64,000 bases of DNA. It comes from Isoetes taiwanensis. Taxonomy: Eukaryota > Streptophyta > Lycopodiopsida > Isoetales > Isoetaceae. Under the pieces are notes generated by a model, which worked only from the letters and a program-made list of their open reading frames with translations, was not told the origin of the DNA and searched no databases. Below, one piece after another: positions 1 through 11,276 of the stretch; position 1 is the first letter of the stretch; every line of letters starts with the position of its first letter. The stretch lies in contig JAJEKV010000025.1 of the NCBI GenBank assembly GCA_021234155.1, positions 13,359,463 through 13,423,462 on the forward strand, written 5' to 3'. The translations under genes were made by a program, and so were the position numbers.

Positions 1-697
1 AATAACCATTCTATAAGAACACACCTTCCGGTCTGCATCGAACAACTTTGGCCTCTATGTTCAGGTTAATTGTTCTCCATGCTAACTAAACCAAAGGGTC
101 CACCATATGCAGCAGCTTGCCTAGAATTTATCCTTATTAGGTTAAGCACAAATTTCACGCCTGAGTAAGGTCATCCGTAAACATTGGGGCTAGCGTCCCT
201 CACTATGAATGTAGATAAACAGATTGAGTGAAAACATTGGAAAAAAAAAATGTCTTTCTAAATTATTTTATTTCTGCAAGGCCTTGCTCGTCTTACTGAA
301 TTGTACTTCTAAAACTATTTGATGGCAGAGATATCTATAAGTTACATAAGTACCACCATATTGGTTGCCAAGATTCAATTCGTTGACTTGTTAATGTAAA
401 TGCTTAAATCCTTCAAATCGGCAATTTGATCAGGTTACCAAGGCGTTTGATATGTCACTGTTGCAATCAGAGAAACACACTACGTTCACAAGCTTACATT
501 CAGAAGTTCACTGTTCCGAACAACCAGCTTTTATTTTAACTTGTGTGGAGCGTCTATCATGAATGAAAGGTGTATGGGGTATAACTAAGTACTTTCATCG
601 TCAAGAGAAAAAACATTATGAGCTTGCATACATATTCAGGAAAATTTTTTCAATTCCTCAATCTTCTCCAATCCATCTCAAGGCTGCCTTACTACAG
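1..697. other. Non-coding stretch, no gene recognised
   Basis: AT-rich sequence with no convincing coding frame. It holds the left arm (281-456) of a diverged inverted repeat. Its last bases are a pyrimidine-rich acceptor ending TACTACAG just before the FUSED-kinase exon at 698. Confidence 0.5.
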
Positions 698-2164
698 GAT
701 CCTTCTTGATAATATGATCTGAAGTTTTAAAAGCTTTTTAAAGGGCTTACTTAACAAGGTTTACATTTGCTTTCTTTTATTACCAAGTTCATAATTAATC
801 TGAATGCCAAACTATTGAATTTTACAGATATCTTAAAATAGGCTTACTTGGCCAGCATTATTGGAGCATCCTGTTGTTAAAGAAACTCCAGAAGACATAG
901 CAGCTCAGGTAGTTGTATTATCGTAGTTAGGCTGTGATGCTGCATGGAGAGGGGAAGCCAACATTTCATTGTCAGAAGATTACAGGAGATGCTTCAGGTC
1001 TAATTCTTATTGTGATCTAGTTTTTATGTCGGTTGTATGTCAATTGGGGGCCCTGTGCCATAGGGCATATTCATGGTTTTAGTCCCTACAGCCATTCTGT
1101 ATTGAACCTTCATGTATCATACTGTGCTTGCTCGCTTTATGTTAGGAGCTCTTTGTGGCACGCCAAAGTAAGTATACCACGGATGTTCTGACAACTTTGG
1201 TAAGGCTAAGAATTTATTCACTCTGTGACAGCTGAGACACACAATCTCAGGACTCCTCTATCCCAGAGCACTCGGAAGCCCTTAGATGTTGGCCCATGAA
1301 ATTATGTACTAAGACATAACATCATAAATACAATATATACTGATATACAAGAGCACACCAGCCCACAAAAGCAAATTGAGTTGAAAACAGAAACCTGTAT
1401 AAAAAAAATACTTCCAATCATAATTTGCAATTCAATAAAATATTTCGCTACACAAGTGATAAGCTCAGGCAGGAACTCAAACATTGAAGAACTATAGGTT
1501 GATTGTAATATGTTTGTTATTTTTCCTATGGATAAATTGTACTAGAAGTATTCTCGATAGGATTTACATTCCATATGACCACATGTGCATCTTCTAAGAT
1601 AGCAATACATGACACAAAACAATAACTGCTCAAGGGTCTTAAATAGATCAGATACAACTTAGTAGCAGTAAGGCGGTCATAAGATGGATTGGAGAAGAAT
1701 GGAGCAAGGAAAGAGAAATATTTTTTGAATGTGTGTGCACATGCTCATAATGTTTTTTCTATTGAAAATGAAATTACTGATCGTTTAGATATGACGCCCA
1801 CCTAGAATCTTGTTTTTTTGATCCAGTTATATCCCTTTTGCCATGATACACGCTCTCAGACAGGTTCAAAACAGTGAACAAATCTCGTAAAGCAACATGG
1901 TTGTTAATTTGAATCAAACGCCTCCTGTAAGCTACTGAATATGTTGTTTTCCATCCAATCTGAATATGATGTAAGTTGCATAAGACATATCAAATGCCTT
2001 GGTAAGCTGCATATATCAAGCTGTTGACTTGCATAAGGATTTAAGCATTTACGTCAACAAGTCAATGAATTGAACCTTGGTAATGAATATGGTGGTATGT
2101 TTAAATATCTGTGCCATCAAATAGCTTTAGAGGTAGAATCCAATACATAATAAGAGCAAGGCTT
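281..2164. repeat. Large diverged inverted repeat (arms 281-456 and 1983-2164)
   Basis: The two arms match each other as reverse complements over about 175 bp with scattered substitutions and small gaps. Shared landmarks are CTATTTGATGGCA, TACCACCATATT, TTGACTTGTT and AAATGCTTAAATCC. The roughly 1.5 kb between the arms contains the two FUSED/TIO kinase exons. This could be an old foldback-type element that took up host exons, or an inverted duplication inside an intron. No target duplication was identified. Confidence 0.65.
698..908 (+). pseudogene. FUSED/TIO-type protein kinase, two decayed exons
   Basis: Exon one (698-758) follows TACTACAG and ends AACAAG|GT. It reads SFKSFLKGLLNK after an in-frame stop and a small frame change. 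Exon two (828-908) follows TTTACAG and ends CAG|GT. In the matching phase it reads I-S-stop-N-R-LTWPALLEHPVVKET. These segments match the end of the kinase domain of plant FUSED (TWO-IN-ONE), a kinase needed for phragmoplast and cytokinesis functions. The TAA in exon two sits where a Gln codon would fit, a single C-to-T change. No other exons of this gene were found nearby, so this is a fragment and a pseudogene, not a working gene. Confidence 0.72.
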
Positions 2165-2919
2165 AGTGGAAAAGATGAGCATGATCACGAAAACAGAAAG
2201 CAAAGACTGCGACGACAGATTTATCAATCAACATTTCCACTTAATCTGTTTAACTACTTTCCATCACAGGGGGACTAGCTTCTATGTTACAGTTGACATA
2301 ATTTCAGACCTCAGATTTGTGCATAAGCCCATTAAAAAGGAAGCAAAGCCTAAAGCTTCATATGCCACTTGCTCCAGATATATCAAAACATAATCTGGTT
2401 TCTCTTCCAATAAATCTGGACTCCAGCTTTATAGCACCTGATATTATTATGATAGGCATCTGAGGCTTCGAGCTCTTGAAATGCTAATGTTTGGATAGAA
2501 CACAATGCTCAAGCTATTGGAAATTCCAATCGAGCATTGAAAATACTATCAAATTTACTTGCAGCAAAGTGCAATCATTTTAGAAAGCTGCAGTTGAAGA
2601 CATAATTCTAGCACTACTAAGCATTGCACGAGCATCTATGGGGGCTAATACTCCTCAACATGTTAGTCTGCTGATAAAAGGTTTGTTCAATTGCTTATTT
2701 ACATGTTACGTGTTCAAATTATTCGTCCGCCAACTTAGCCGATGACAAGTTCGCGAAAAATCTGTTACTACAATTGGAAAAGCTAAAAATATCAGAGCAA
2801 AACACGCAACCTAAAATCAGGAGTTTTGCCATTGTCATGGAAAACGCGGCCCTTAAAAAGGGTTAAAAGGGTTGAAGCTTTGCATTCTGTGCATTTGCGT
2901 ATAATTGCAGGGTTTAGAG
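909..2919. other. Non-coding stretch before the kinase gene
   Basis: No coding frame supported on either strand. The right arm of the inverted repeat lies at 1983-2164. Just upstream of the kinase start, TGCGTATAATTGCAG at about 2896-2910 looks like a splice acceptor, so an upstream exon of the kinase gene cannot be excluded. Confidence 0.45.
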
Positions 2920-3323
2920 ATGGAGAAGGGTTTAGAGATGAAGACGACGAAGGATCTGAACGTTGTATACTCCAGCAAATTTCCCGAGCTGCTGGAAGAC
3001 TATGATCTGCTCAAACAGATCGGCGAAGGTGGGCAAGCTATTGTAGTGGAGGATGATAAGAAATTTGCTTGCAAAAGCACCTCCAAGAACAAATATGCCA
3101 GAACGGAGATGGAAATCATGCAAAAATTAGCCAGCTGCCCTGGCGTTGTGCATCTAGAAGAGATGATCAACGACAATGATTATTGGCATTTTATTATGGA
3201 GCTCTGCGAATGCAGCCTGGCACACAGAATTGAGAAAAAAGGTAAGCTTTCGGAGCTAGAATGCGCTCTTCTTATTCGAAATCTGGCAAAGACATTACAG
3301 GATTTGCACGCAAATGGAGTTGT
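2920..3323 (+). pseudogene. PEPRK/CDPK-like Ser/Thr kinase, N-lobe half (split gene)
   Basis: The ATG at 2920 opens a frame with a Gly-rich loop (GEGGQAIVV), the ATP-site lysine in FACKS, an alpha-C-like segment, and PGVVHLEEM...MELCECSL, typical of plant PEPC-kinase-related/CDPK-clade kinases. The frame runs to LHANGVV and stops at the insertion. The catalytic loop HRDLKPANIL resumes at 49743, 46.4 kb downstream, after a direct copy of GTTGT. The interrupted codons fit exactly when one GTTGT is removed. This half has no internal stop. Cytosolic signalling kinase by family; the exact orthologue is not determined. Confidence 0.85.
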
Positions 3324-3481
3324 TGTAACGTTCCTAACCGACATGCCCTTAACCAACTGGGCAAAACCGTCTAGACGTTTATGAGTAGTCGCTTCTATTC
3401 ATTTATGCCGGTGTCTCGGGAATGCCCCACAGACACATTCAAGGTTCGAATACTCGAGCAGTCTACCATGGGCCCGTTATA
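3324..3481 (-). repeat. TRIM 3' LTR (left copy)
   Basis: 158 bp, starts TGTAACGTTCC and ends GCCCGTTATA, near-identical to 49585-49742. The adjoining purine tract (on the minus strand) at 3482-3493 marks this as the 3' LTR. It contains GGTTCGAATACTCGAGC, which resembles a Pol III B-box. Confidence 0.88.
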
Positions 3482-3493
3482 GTCTCTCCCACT
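3482..3493 (-). other. TRIM polypurine tract
   Basis: Reads AGTGGGAGAGAC on the minus strand, immediately inside the left LTR, as expected for plus-strand priming in a minus-oriented retroelement. Confidence 0.6.
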
Positions 3494-3521
3494 AGAATTA
3501 TGCTCGTCCTCGAGCATCCAA

Positions 3522-3552
3522 AACCATCATCCAATTAAATTGGGATTATGTC
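3522..3552 (+). repeat. Element I left terminal inverted repeat
   Basis: 31 bp, pairs with 49436-49466 with one mismatch. Preceded by CCAA. Confidence 0.75.
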
Positions 3553-3745
3553 AACTCCAAAATCACGCCAACCTGCTGTTGTCTTCTAGGGGGGTTTTGT
3601 TTTTTTTAATCCTTTTTTTTGGACTTCAAAAATAACATAAGGTTGCGATTCACGTGTGACGTTTCATATGCGAATTGAAATATGCAAAAATGAAGAGCAA
3701 GTTGCTAACATAGATGAGACCAAAATTGAAGAGCATTTAGATGAT

Positions 3746-5441
3746 TGTAATGAGTCCAACAAAATTTAGAAACAACTAACCCCGGGCTCCACGGCGATGC
3801 ATGAGTGTAAAACAACCAGGGCAATAACCAGCAGCAAGATAATATACTTCATTCACAACAAGAGAATTCATAATGGATATACAACTTGCAACATGCTAAA
3901 CTCCAAATTGACAATGCTTGTTAAGAGGAATTGCAACTTGTAAACCATCACAAATGAGCATCATATTTCAGCTTGTCTTTTATAACATTGATAACATTGA
4001 ATCTTCAAAAATAATAGTAATATAACAAGGTATGATTCAAAGGAAATCAGCAATAAGACAATGATGATAAAGCAACTGGTCCATATGAATCTTCATAATA
4101 GTAAGGAACAATGCCCTTCAAATACATTCATTTCATCTCAGAACTTAATAAAATTCCAGAAAAATAACAATTTCAAATACCTACTTGATCATTTCAGATT
4201 GTGTTGTCCCCTAAATCATGATTTTGCTGCTGTTATACATGCTTCCCCTTGTTGTTGAAGATAAGGACGAATTTATACTGCTCCCCATGCTGATTTATGG
4301 CTGCTAATGATGACCCACAGGCCGAATTTGAATAGAATAGGCTGCCCAAAAGGAATCAGGTCTGATATGCATGAAAATCAGCCATAAACATGCTTCATAT
4401 TGCTGTATTTCTTGGCCCATAAGCTGATATATCCAAAGCTGAACTTACTTGTTGCTTCTCGTCCCCCCCTGCCATGGCTGATGTCTCCTCTTCATAGTAA
4501 TCGCAGCCCAACTCTCTCAATCGACCTGCCCGCTCCCATCTCCTTTTCTTAACTGTTACGTTTAGGTTTTTTTCTCTACCATTTGCCCACATCAGCTCCA
4601 AGTCATCATTTTTCCTTCCAAATATACATATTTAATTCCCTTTCATATTTCGTGACTTGCATTCCCTAGCTAGAAACATGCAACCTTAATTATACTGCAC
4701 GTGCTTCTTCCCTTGTTTGATTTGTTTCCCGTCATTCATATATGTCCGCCTCTTGTAACATCGTCCAATCCCTTTGTGTAATGCCTTGATCATCTTCATC
4801 TTCACACCTCATTAGTCTTTGCTTAGAACACTCTTTTGTGATCTTTCAATTTTGATTCCTGTTTGCTTGCTTCATGAACATGTCATATCTTCCCAAATCA
4901 CCACATCTAATTCCACACCCTTAGTTTGTGAGTTGAATACATGATCTTTGTTTCCCTCAACTTTGTGCCATGGTATCTCATCACATGTCTTTGTATCAAA
5001 CATATCTCACTAATATAACTCGGAAATGCATAGTAATGGTATTATAGCTAGGACTAAAAACCTCGCCCACGTAGGGGTTTTCGAGGAAAACCTCCACCAT
5101 AATACCGCCACTAATACATTCCAAGACCTTCAAATGCAACTGCAATTCGATTTTGTGATCTTGCGCTTCTTCATACGGCTCCCTTGCATAATCCCCTAGC
5201 TGCCATTGGCGTCCCTTTGAGTCTTGATCCTATTCAAGTTGCCGCTGCTTCATGATCAGGGTCTTCTTACTTCAAACATAATAGCCGCTACGAAGTTGCC
5301 TCTGCTTCTTATCAGGGTCTTCACAAAAAATACCAATTTTCCTAAAAACATATAAATTATCTGTAAATATGTAAGAAAAACGGTTAGAATCTTCAAAAAA
5401 ATACAATACTCCATCATTCCAGATACCAAATCCCCACTACA
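3746..5441 (-). repeat. Gypsy 3' LTR (left copy)
   Basis: 1696 bp, TGTAATGAG...CACTACA. Near-identical to 11277-12970, apart from a 3-bp indel near 4061, one short divergent block near 4692-4706, and scattered substitutions. Confidence 0.93.
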
Positions 5442-5456
5442 TTATCCTCCCTCCTA
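5442..5456 (-). other. Gypsy polypurine tract
   Basis: The minus strand reads AATAGGAGGGAGGATAA directly before the 3' LTR. Confidence 0.65.
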
Positions 5457-5478
5457 TTGTTCTTCGTCCCGAAGAACA

Positions 5479-8130
5479 CTATGCATCAAGCTGGGGTGTA
5501 TTCTTGCTTGTACATAAGATAGGTCGATCTTCCTCTTGCTGCAAATATAGCTTTAAACGTGCTCCATTAACTCGCGTAGGCAAATCTTGCCCTTGCAAAT
5601 CTGTCAAGGTAACAGAGCCATTCGTGAAGACTTCTCTCACAATATATGGGCCTATCCATCGCATCCTGAGCTTTCCGGGCCGCTTCCAGTGTTTACTATC
5701 ATACATCAAAACTGTGTCACCAATAGTAAACTCTTTCTTTTTCACATGTCTATCGTACCATGCCTTTCTTTGTTGCTGCAACACCTCACTTGCTTTGAAT
5801 GCATGTAGGCGAGTCTCATCTAACTTTTCCAGCTCTTGTAAGCGTGATTTAATGCTGCCATCCCAATCCAACTTGTTTTGAACAGCTACCCTCAATGAGG
5901 GAATCTCTAATTCAATTGGAACTACTGCTTCCTGACCATAAACGAGTTGAAATGGAGTAGCTCTGGTTGTCACCTTGTAGGCAATCCGGTATGCCCATAA
6001 CGCATTAAGAAGACACTTATCCCAATCACTCCTACTTGCATTGCAAATCTTTGCGATAATATTACATAAGGTTCTGTTCGTCCTTTCCACCTGCCCATTT
6101 GCCCGTGGATGATATGGCGTGGTCTTCCGATGCTTCACATTATATAACTCTGTTAAGGCTGCTATGACTTGATTAAGAAAGTGTTTACCTCTGTCGCTCA
6201 CCAATTCAATAGGACAACCGAATCGAATGATAATATTTTCATATAAGAATGATGCAACAGCAGCAGCATTATCCTCTCTAAGAGCTTTCGCTTCCACCCA
6301 CTTTGTAACATAGTCAGTGCTAACAAGAATGTACCTGTTCCGGGTCTGCTTAGCAGGTGGATTAATAGGTCCCATAAAGTCGATGCCCCACTTTTCAAAT
6401 GGCAACACAGGAACAATAGGATGCAAGAACATCGTATCCCTTCTTGTGGGTCTTCCAAGACGTTGGCAAGGATCACATTTTTTGACATAATCAGCAACAT
6501 CCTTATGCATGGAATGCCACCAATAACCTGCTTGTAAAATCTTCTGCACTGTTGTATTTCTTTGCAAAGTGGCGCCGGTGGCGTCATGACATGCAATTAT
6601 AATTTTTTCCACCTCATGTGGTAAGACACACCGCCTAAGAATATCATCTCGACCAATGCGATAAAGGGTTCCTGCAATTAAAGTGTAGGGACGGGATTGA
6701 ATAATCAATCTTCTTCGTTCCGCATAAGTCAAATGCTCAGGCAATTTTCCTGTTGATAAATATTCAGCGATATTAAAGAGCCACTCCGGGACTGATTCCA
6801 CATGAAACAGGTTTGCATCCGGTAGATCATCTTCAACACCAGAACCTTCTTGGGATGCTATTACCCGAGATAAGTGGTCTGCTGTAACATGCGACTTTCC
6901 TGGCTTAATGACAATTTTAAACTGAAATTCCTGCAACAAAAGGAGCCAACGAGTTATCCTTCCCGTACGACATGGTTTAAGGATCAAGTACTTGAGCGCT
7001 TGGTGGTCCACATAGAATACAAATTCCTTGCCCAAGAGATAATGTCGGAACTTCTGAATTGAATAGATCATACCCAGGCCTTCACGCTCCGTAGTGCAAT
7101 AATTTCTTTCGGCACTAGAGAGTTGCCTACTGGCATAATATATGGGATGATCCCATCCATTATCATCCGGTTGTGCTAGAATACTTCCAATGGCATAATT
7201 TGATGCATCAATATGCACATGAAAAACTTTATCCCAGCATGGCATTTTCAAAATAGGAGCAGAAACTAGTGCTTGTTTTAAAGCCTCAAATGCATCTTGA
7301 CATTCACTACTCCATGTGAATTCAACCCCTTTCTTCAATAAATTGGTCAATGGCAATGCCTTATCAGCATAATGACGAATGAACCTTCTATGGTAACCTA
7401 CGTGACCGAGAAAAGCCTGCAATTCTTTGATCGTCATGGGAGGTCTTAAATCTGATATGATCTTGACTTTTCCAGGGTCTACTGCCAGCCCATCTTGAGA
7501 GACAATTCTGCCTAGAAGAATACCATGTGTGACAGCAAAAGAACATTTAAATGGGTTGAGAGAGATACCATATTCTCTGCATCGAAGGAAACAAGCTCTT
7601 AATTTCTTCAAGTGGTCATTGTAAGAGCTAAAAACACTGAAGTCATCCAAAAACATCTCGATGAAATCTCGCAAATAATCCTTGAAGGCTGCTGTCATAA
7701 TACGCTGAAAGGTTGCTGGAGCATTGCATAAACCGAAAGGCATGACTTTATATCGAAAACAGCCCCACTCAGTGACAAAGGCAGTTTTGTCTCTATCTTC
7801 TGGTGCTATTTGAACTTGATTATAACCGCTATAGCCGTCGAGAAAAGAATAACACTCGTGACCCGCGACCGCATCCAATACAGAGTCCGTAAACGGCAAA
7901 GGGAATCCATCTTTAACAGTGACATGATTAAGTTTGCGAAAATCCACGCATACTCGAATTTTCAGATTCTTTTTAGGAACAACAACTATAGGAGATAGCC
8001 ATTCACTGGTTTCAATTGGTTCAATAAACTCCGCATCTAAAAGATTATCAATTTCCTCCTTTACAGCACGAGAATAACTAGGATTTATTCTATAAGGACG
8101 TTGGCGTACAGGAATAGCGTCTCTTACCAA
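5479..8130 (-). CDS. pol: Gypsy reverse transcriptase, RNase H and integrase polyprotein
   Basis: A single 883-codon frame. The RT finger/palm occupies about residues 1-240 (RVCVDFRKLN, MPFGLCNAPATFQR, catalytic FLDDFSVF). RNase H lies near 300-420 (HIDASNYAIG, TEREGL, YVDHQALKYL, TADHLSR). The integrase zinc-binding region (about 510-565) keeps the CX2C but its first His pair is altered, and the DDE core is GIDFMGP...SDRG...NGQVERTNR. The C-terminus is of the GPYIVREV type without a chromodomain. The frame has no stop but lacks its own start because of the upstream frameshift. Motifs fit Athila/Tat-like elements of early-diverging land plants or conifers. Confidence 0.92.
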   Translation of the reverse strand: MVRDAIPVRQRPYRINPSYSRAVKEEIDNLLDAEFIEPIETSEWLSPIVVVPKKNLKIRVCVDFRKLNHVTVKDGFPLPFTDSVLDAVAGHECYSFLDGYSGYNQVQIAPEDRDKTAFVTEWGCFRYKVMPFGLCNAPATFQRIMTAAFKDYLRDFIEMFLDDFSVFSSYNDHLKKLRACFLRCREYGISLNPFKCSFAVTHGILLGRIVSQDGLAVDPGKVKIISDLRPPMTIKELQAFLGHVGYHRRFIRHYADKALPLTNLLKKGVEFTWSSECQDAFEALKQALVSAPILKMPCWDKVFHVHIDASNYAIGSILAQPDDNGWDHPIYYASRQLSSAERNYCTTEREGLGMIYSIQKFRHYLLGKEFVFYVDHQALKYLILKPCRTGRITRWLLLLQEFQFKIVIKPGKSHVTADHLSRVIASQEGSGVEDDLPDANLFHVESVPEWLFNIAEYLSTGKLPEHLTYAERRRLIIQSRPYTLIAGTLYRIGRDDILRRCVLPHEVEKIIIACHDATGATLQRNTTVQKILQAGYWWHSMHKDVADYVKKCDPCQRLGRPTRRDTMFLHPIVPVLPFEKWGIDFMGPINPPAKQTRNRYILVSTDYVTKWVEAKALREDNAAAVASFLYENIIIRFGCPIELVSDRGKHFLNQVIAALTELYNVKHRKTTPYHPRANGQVERTNRTLCNIIAKICNASRSDWDKCLLNALWAYRIAYKVTTRATPFQLVYGQEAVVPIELEIPSLRVAVQNKLDWDGSIKSRLQELEKLDETRLHAFKASEVLQQQRKAWYDRHVKKKEFTIGDTVLMYDSKHWKRPGKLRMRWIGPYIVREVFTNGSVTLTDLQGQDLPTRVNGARLKLYLQQEEDRPILCTSKNTPQLDA

Positions 8131-9023
8131 TGGAATACGATGAACACAAGTTGAGGATTAATGCCAACCATTTCCGTATAACTCCACGCAAAGATATCTC
8201 GGAACTCTTCAAAAAGAAGTCGATATCGTTCTCGCTCCTCAATATTAAGGTCTGCACCGAGTTTGATAATCCTAGGTTCCGCCTCAGTTCCTAAATTTTG
8301 ATCTTGCAATGCTGGAGGCTCGATAAACTTCTTTATAAGGTTGCTGGTTTCTTGTGCAGCAGGGACTTTCCTCAGTTTCAATTCCGCCACTTCATACTTA
8401 GTGAAATGCTCTGGATACCGCTCCTCGTCTTCCTCTTCAATTGGTTCTACGGAAACCATATTACAACTTATTGTATCATTTAGCCATTCTTGAAGATCAA
8501 CACTTGAGGTGTCAGCTTGATAAGGTGGAGCTCGCAACTTCATATAATCCTCCCTTTCCACACATATTGCAACAGCATCAATATCCTCGTCGGAAGACTC
8601 GAGGTCTTCTTCATTTGAATCACTGGAACTTGTATCACTACCGTTATCCTCGTTGTTCTTTGTGGGCATCAATGTATTAGGATGAAAGTGAACTTGCACT
8701 CGAACCACATTGTTGCCATCTCCAATTTGCAGGAGTCCAGTAGACCAATCATGCTTAGCAGATGCTTGCAATAACCAAGGACGTCCAAGCAAGATCGGAT
8801 AGGTGAAATTTCCATGGGCCATACGCAAGATTACATAATCAACATAGAATACAATACCAGCAATAAGAGTTTGCACACCTGTAATCATCCCCAAGGGCTT
8901 CACTCGTCGTTGATCCGCGCCATTCTTACCATGAAATACACAGGGGCAATGCCAGAAAGCTCCAATTTCTTCATGACATCTTCTGGCATAATGTTGACAC
9001 CCGAACCACCATCTATAGTGCAT
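8124..9023 (-). pseudogene. pol: Gypsy protease remainder and PR-RT linker
   Basis: After the frame change this segment holds the second half of the protease (PILLGRPWL, typical of plant Ty3/Gypsy), an acidic linker (SSDSNEEDLESSDEDID), and the lead-in to reverse transcriptase (FRDIFAWSYTEM). It runs out in a second frameshift near 8140-8150, just before the RT frame at 8130. The first 120 bases of the interval overlap the gag frame and are out of frame there. Confidence 0.8.
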
Positions 9024-10537
9024 TCACGAATCACTTGGCCATTTATCTCCACGTCAATACATGGTGAACTCATATCTGCAATAACAGGCCAAGCTGAATT
9101 CACAACGACCTCCTTGTGACCCTTGAGAGCTGATGTAAGAGCCTTCCTACATGCTGGTGCAACTTGTAATAACTGGCCAAAAGTCAAAGTAGGATGTTGA
9201 TTCTCTAAATCCTTCAAAATATCATACGGTGCACTTGATTCCATTTTCAAAATTCTTTTATACTTGCGTTTTTTCTTCTGTGTGGATTCCTTCAATGCAT
9301 GAGGGGCAAATTCAGCATCAATAATATTCTTTACATTCACAGGAGCAGGGATGTCTTGCTGATCAAATATGAAAGCTTGGTCTTCTACATCATCCTCAGG
9401 TCTGGAAAACAATTGTGGCAATCCTGAACGTTGTTTTTGAAAATTACGCTCTGGAATATGGCTGATAGCAGCAGCAGCCTCTTGTTCTCGTCTCTTTGAT
9501 ACTTGATGTCTTGTCTCCACCGCATATGCTGGTATAGTTGAATTCTTTGGTATCTCCACAAAGATTGCTCCAGAATCCACTACAGGCTCCTTAAATTTGA
9601 TATTCTTCTTGACCTCCAATTTGTGCAGACAATTCTCCTGAGAGTGCAACCCCTGTGTTTGGCATATGCCACAAATAGGCTGAAATTCCACAGACTTCCT
9701 TGGGTTAGGACAATGGGGAGAAATATGGCCCATCTCACCGCATCGATAACATTGTGGAATACGTCCGCCACGCCCTCTCGGCCTTGCTGGTTGTTGCACT
9801 TGGGCTGCTGCAAAAACAGGTACAGAAGCTCCATACATAGGTTGCACTTGATAGGTTGATTGAGTCTGTTGCATAGGCTGCACTCTATTCTTCAAATAGA
9901 AACAATCTTCAGTCTTATGATTCCGTCTGCCACAATTTTGACAAGGGACTATAGCTTGGAGACCAGCTGGAGTTGCACATTCCGATGGGAGATGGCCATA
10001 TCCTTTACACTTTACACACCAGATGTTAGTGCACTCCGTTTGGGGCTGAGGGGGAGCAGCCATGCCTCGAAGCCAATTTAGTTGCAAATCAGTCATTTGC
10101 TTTGTCAATGCCTCAACTAAATCCTCTTTCACCTTGACAAGCTCACTCTTAGATACAGTTTCAGATTTCTTACCGGCAGCTCCACCCAATTGCAGCTTAC
10201 TATAGTCCATTACTCCAGGAATCAATGTGTTTGCTGCAGGAAAACCGAACGACATAGGAGAAAAAGAAGGAGGCTCCATGGGACTTGATGACATACCCAA
10301 TTGTGATGGAAACATTGCCGGCACCCCTCCAAGAACCGATGGCATCACTACTCCAGGTTGGTAATAGCGAGCCATGTTGAGCTTAGCTTGCTCCCAGCTG
10401 GAAGCAATCTTTATGGCATCCTCTAATTTAGAAGGAGTTTGCCCTTTTGTATAAAAACCAATATCAGGTGGAAGTCCGTTTGTAAAATATCTCACCTGGT
10501 CTTCATCAGATGGTTTGGGATCTTTCTTTGCCACCAA
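8900..10537 (-). pseudogene. gag: Gypsy gag C-terminal part with zinc knuckles, plus start of protease
   Basis: Continues gag in the same frame after the stop. Four zinc knuckles are visible (CVKCKGYGHLPSEC, CQNCGRRNHKTEDC, CYRCGEMGHISPHC and a variant CGICQTQGLHSQENC), which bind element RNA. Near the C-terminus DGGSGVNIMPEDV is the retropepsin active-site region, an Asp-Gly-Gly form rather than DS/TG. The frame is then lost near 8905-8960 and the protease continues in another frame. The four knuckles are more than most plant gags have. Confidence 0.82.
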
Positions 10538-10540
10538 TCT

Positions 10541-11146
10541 TCAAAATCTGATAATATAACTCTGCAAACTCTCGTTAGGCAGCAACTTGATATATGACAA
10601 TTCATCACTCACTCGTTGAGCATATCCCACGGGTCTGAAAGCATTTAAAAATGCTGCTTCTAACTCCTTCCAAGTGTGGAAAGGAGTAGTGGACTTGGCC
10701 AAACGGTACCATTCCACTGCGCCATCTTTGAGTGTCGCTGGAAAAAGCCTCATCTTCTCTTGATCATTATCCTCCCGATTGGCTTCACTGATTGTCAGAA
10801 ATGATTGCACATGCGAGTCAGCATCCATACCGCCAAGGGCAGAAAATGTTGGATATGGCATCCGTGTTGCCTTTGTTGTTGCTGGAACGCCTTGCATCTC
10901 TGAAGAAATGGATACTAAACTCGAACTTGAAGGGATTTCAGAATTATAACTTACGGCTGGTTCGCTGTGTTGCCTTCTTGATAACTCCAAACTAGATTTC
11001 AATTTTTTGGGACTCAAACTTCTGATAGATTCTAAGGACTCAGTTCTTGATAATGCTCTCTTCTTAAAGCGTTGCTCACGATCTTGGTTTAGTTGCTCTT
11101 TCCTCTTGTCATTCTCCTCCTTTGACTTCACATTTGGCAGGTACAT
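10541..11146 (-). pseudogene. gag: Gypsy gag, N-terminal part
   Basis: The frame begins with a charged Lys/Glu/Arg-rich segment, followed by the Retrotrans_gag-type core (AVEWYRLA, FHTWKELEAAFLNAF). It ends at an in-frame TGA straight after YIIRF, and the same frame continues at 10537 as the rest of gag. The break is therefore one nonsense codon, probably CGA to TGA. Gag forms the cytoplasmic particle that packages element RNA. Confidence 0.85.
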
Positions 11147-11248
11147 AAAACATGGAATGTTAGGATCAGACTATAGGCTGGCCTGGCTTTATTCTTCCAG
11201 TGCTTGACCTCTTTTGTCCGTCTCTAATTTCTTCCACTCATACGATGA

Positions 11249-11276
11249 CCGTTCTCCTGGCAAACGCACCAAAATA
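11249..11276 (-). other. Gypsy primer-binding site
   Basis: On the minus strand, directly after the 5' LTR, TTTTGGTGCGTTTGCCAGGA is a close variant of the TTTGGCGCCGTTGCCGGGGA site known from Athila/Tat elements. Confidence 0.65.

Noticed and set aside
3324-3481. Cassandra element (5S-derived LTR)
   Set aside because: No recognisable 5S rRNA A-box, IE or C-box; only a B-box-like motif was seen.
4061-4258. Short frames repeated at 4061 and 11592
   Set aside because: They lie in the two Gypsy LTRs and are identical because the LTRs are; no coding evidence.
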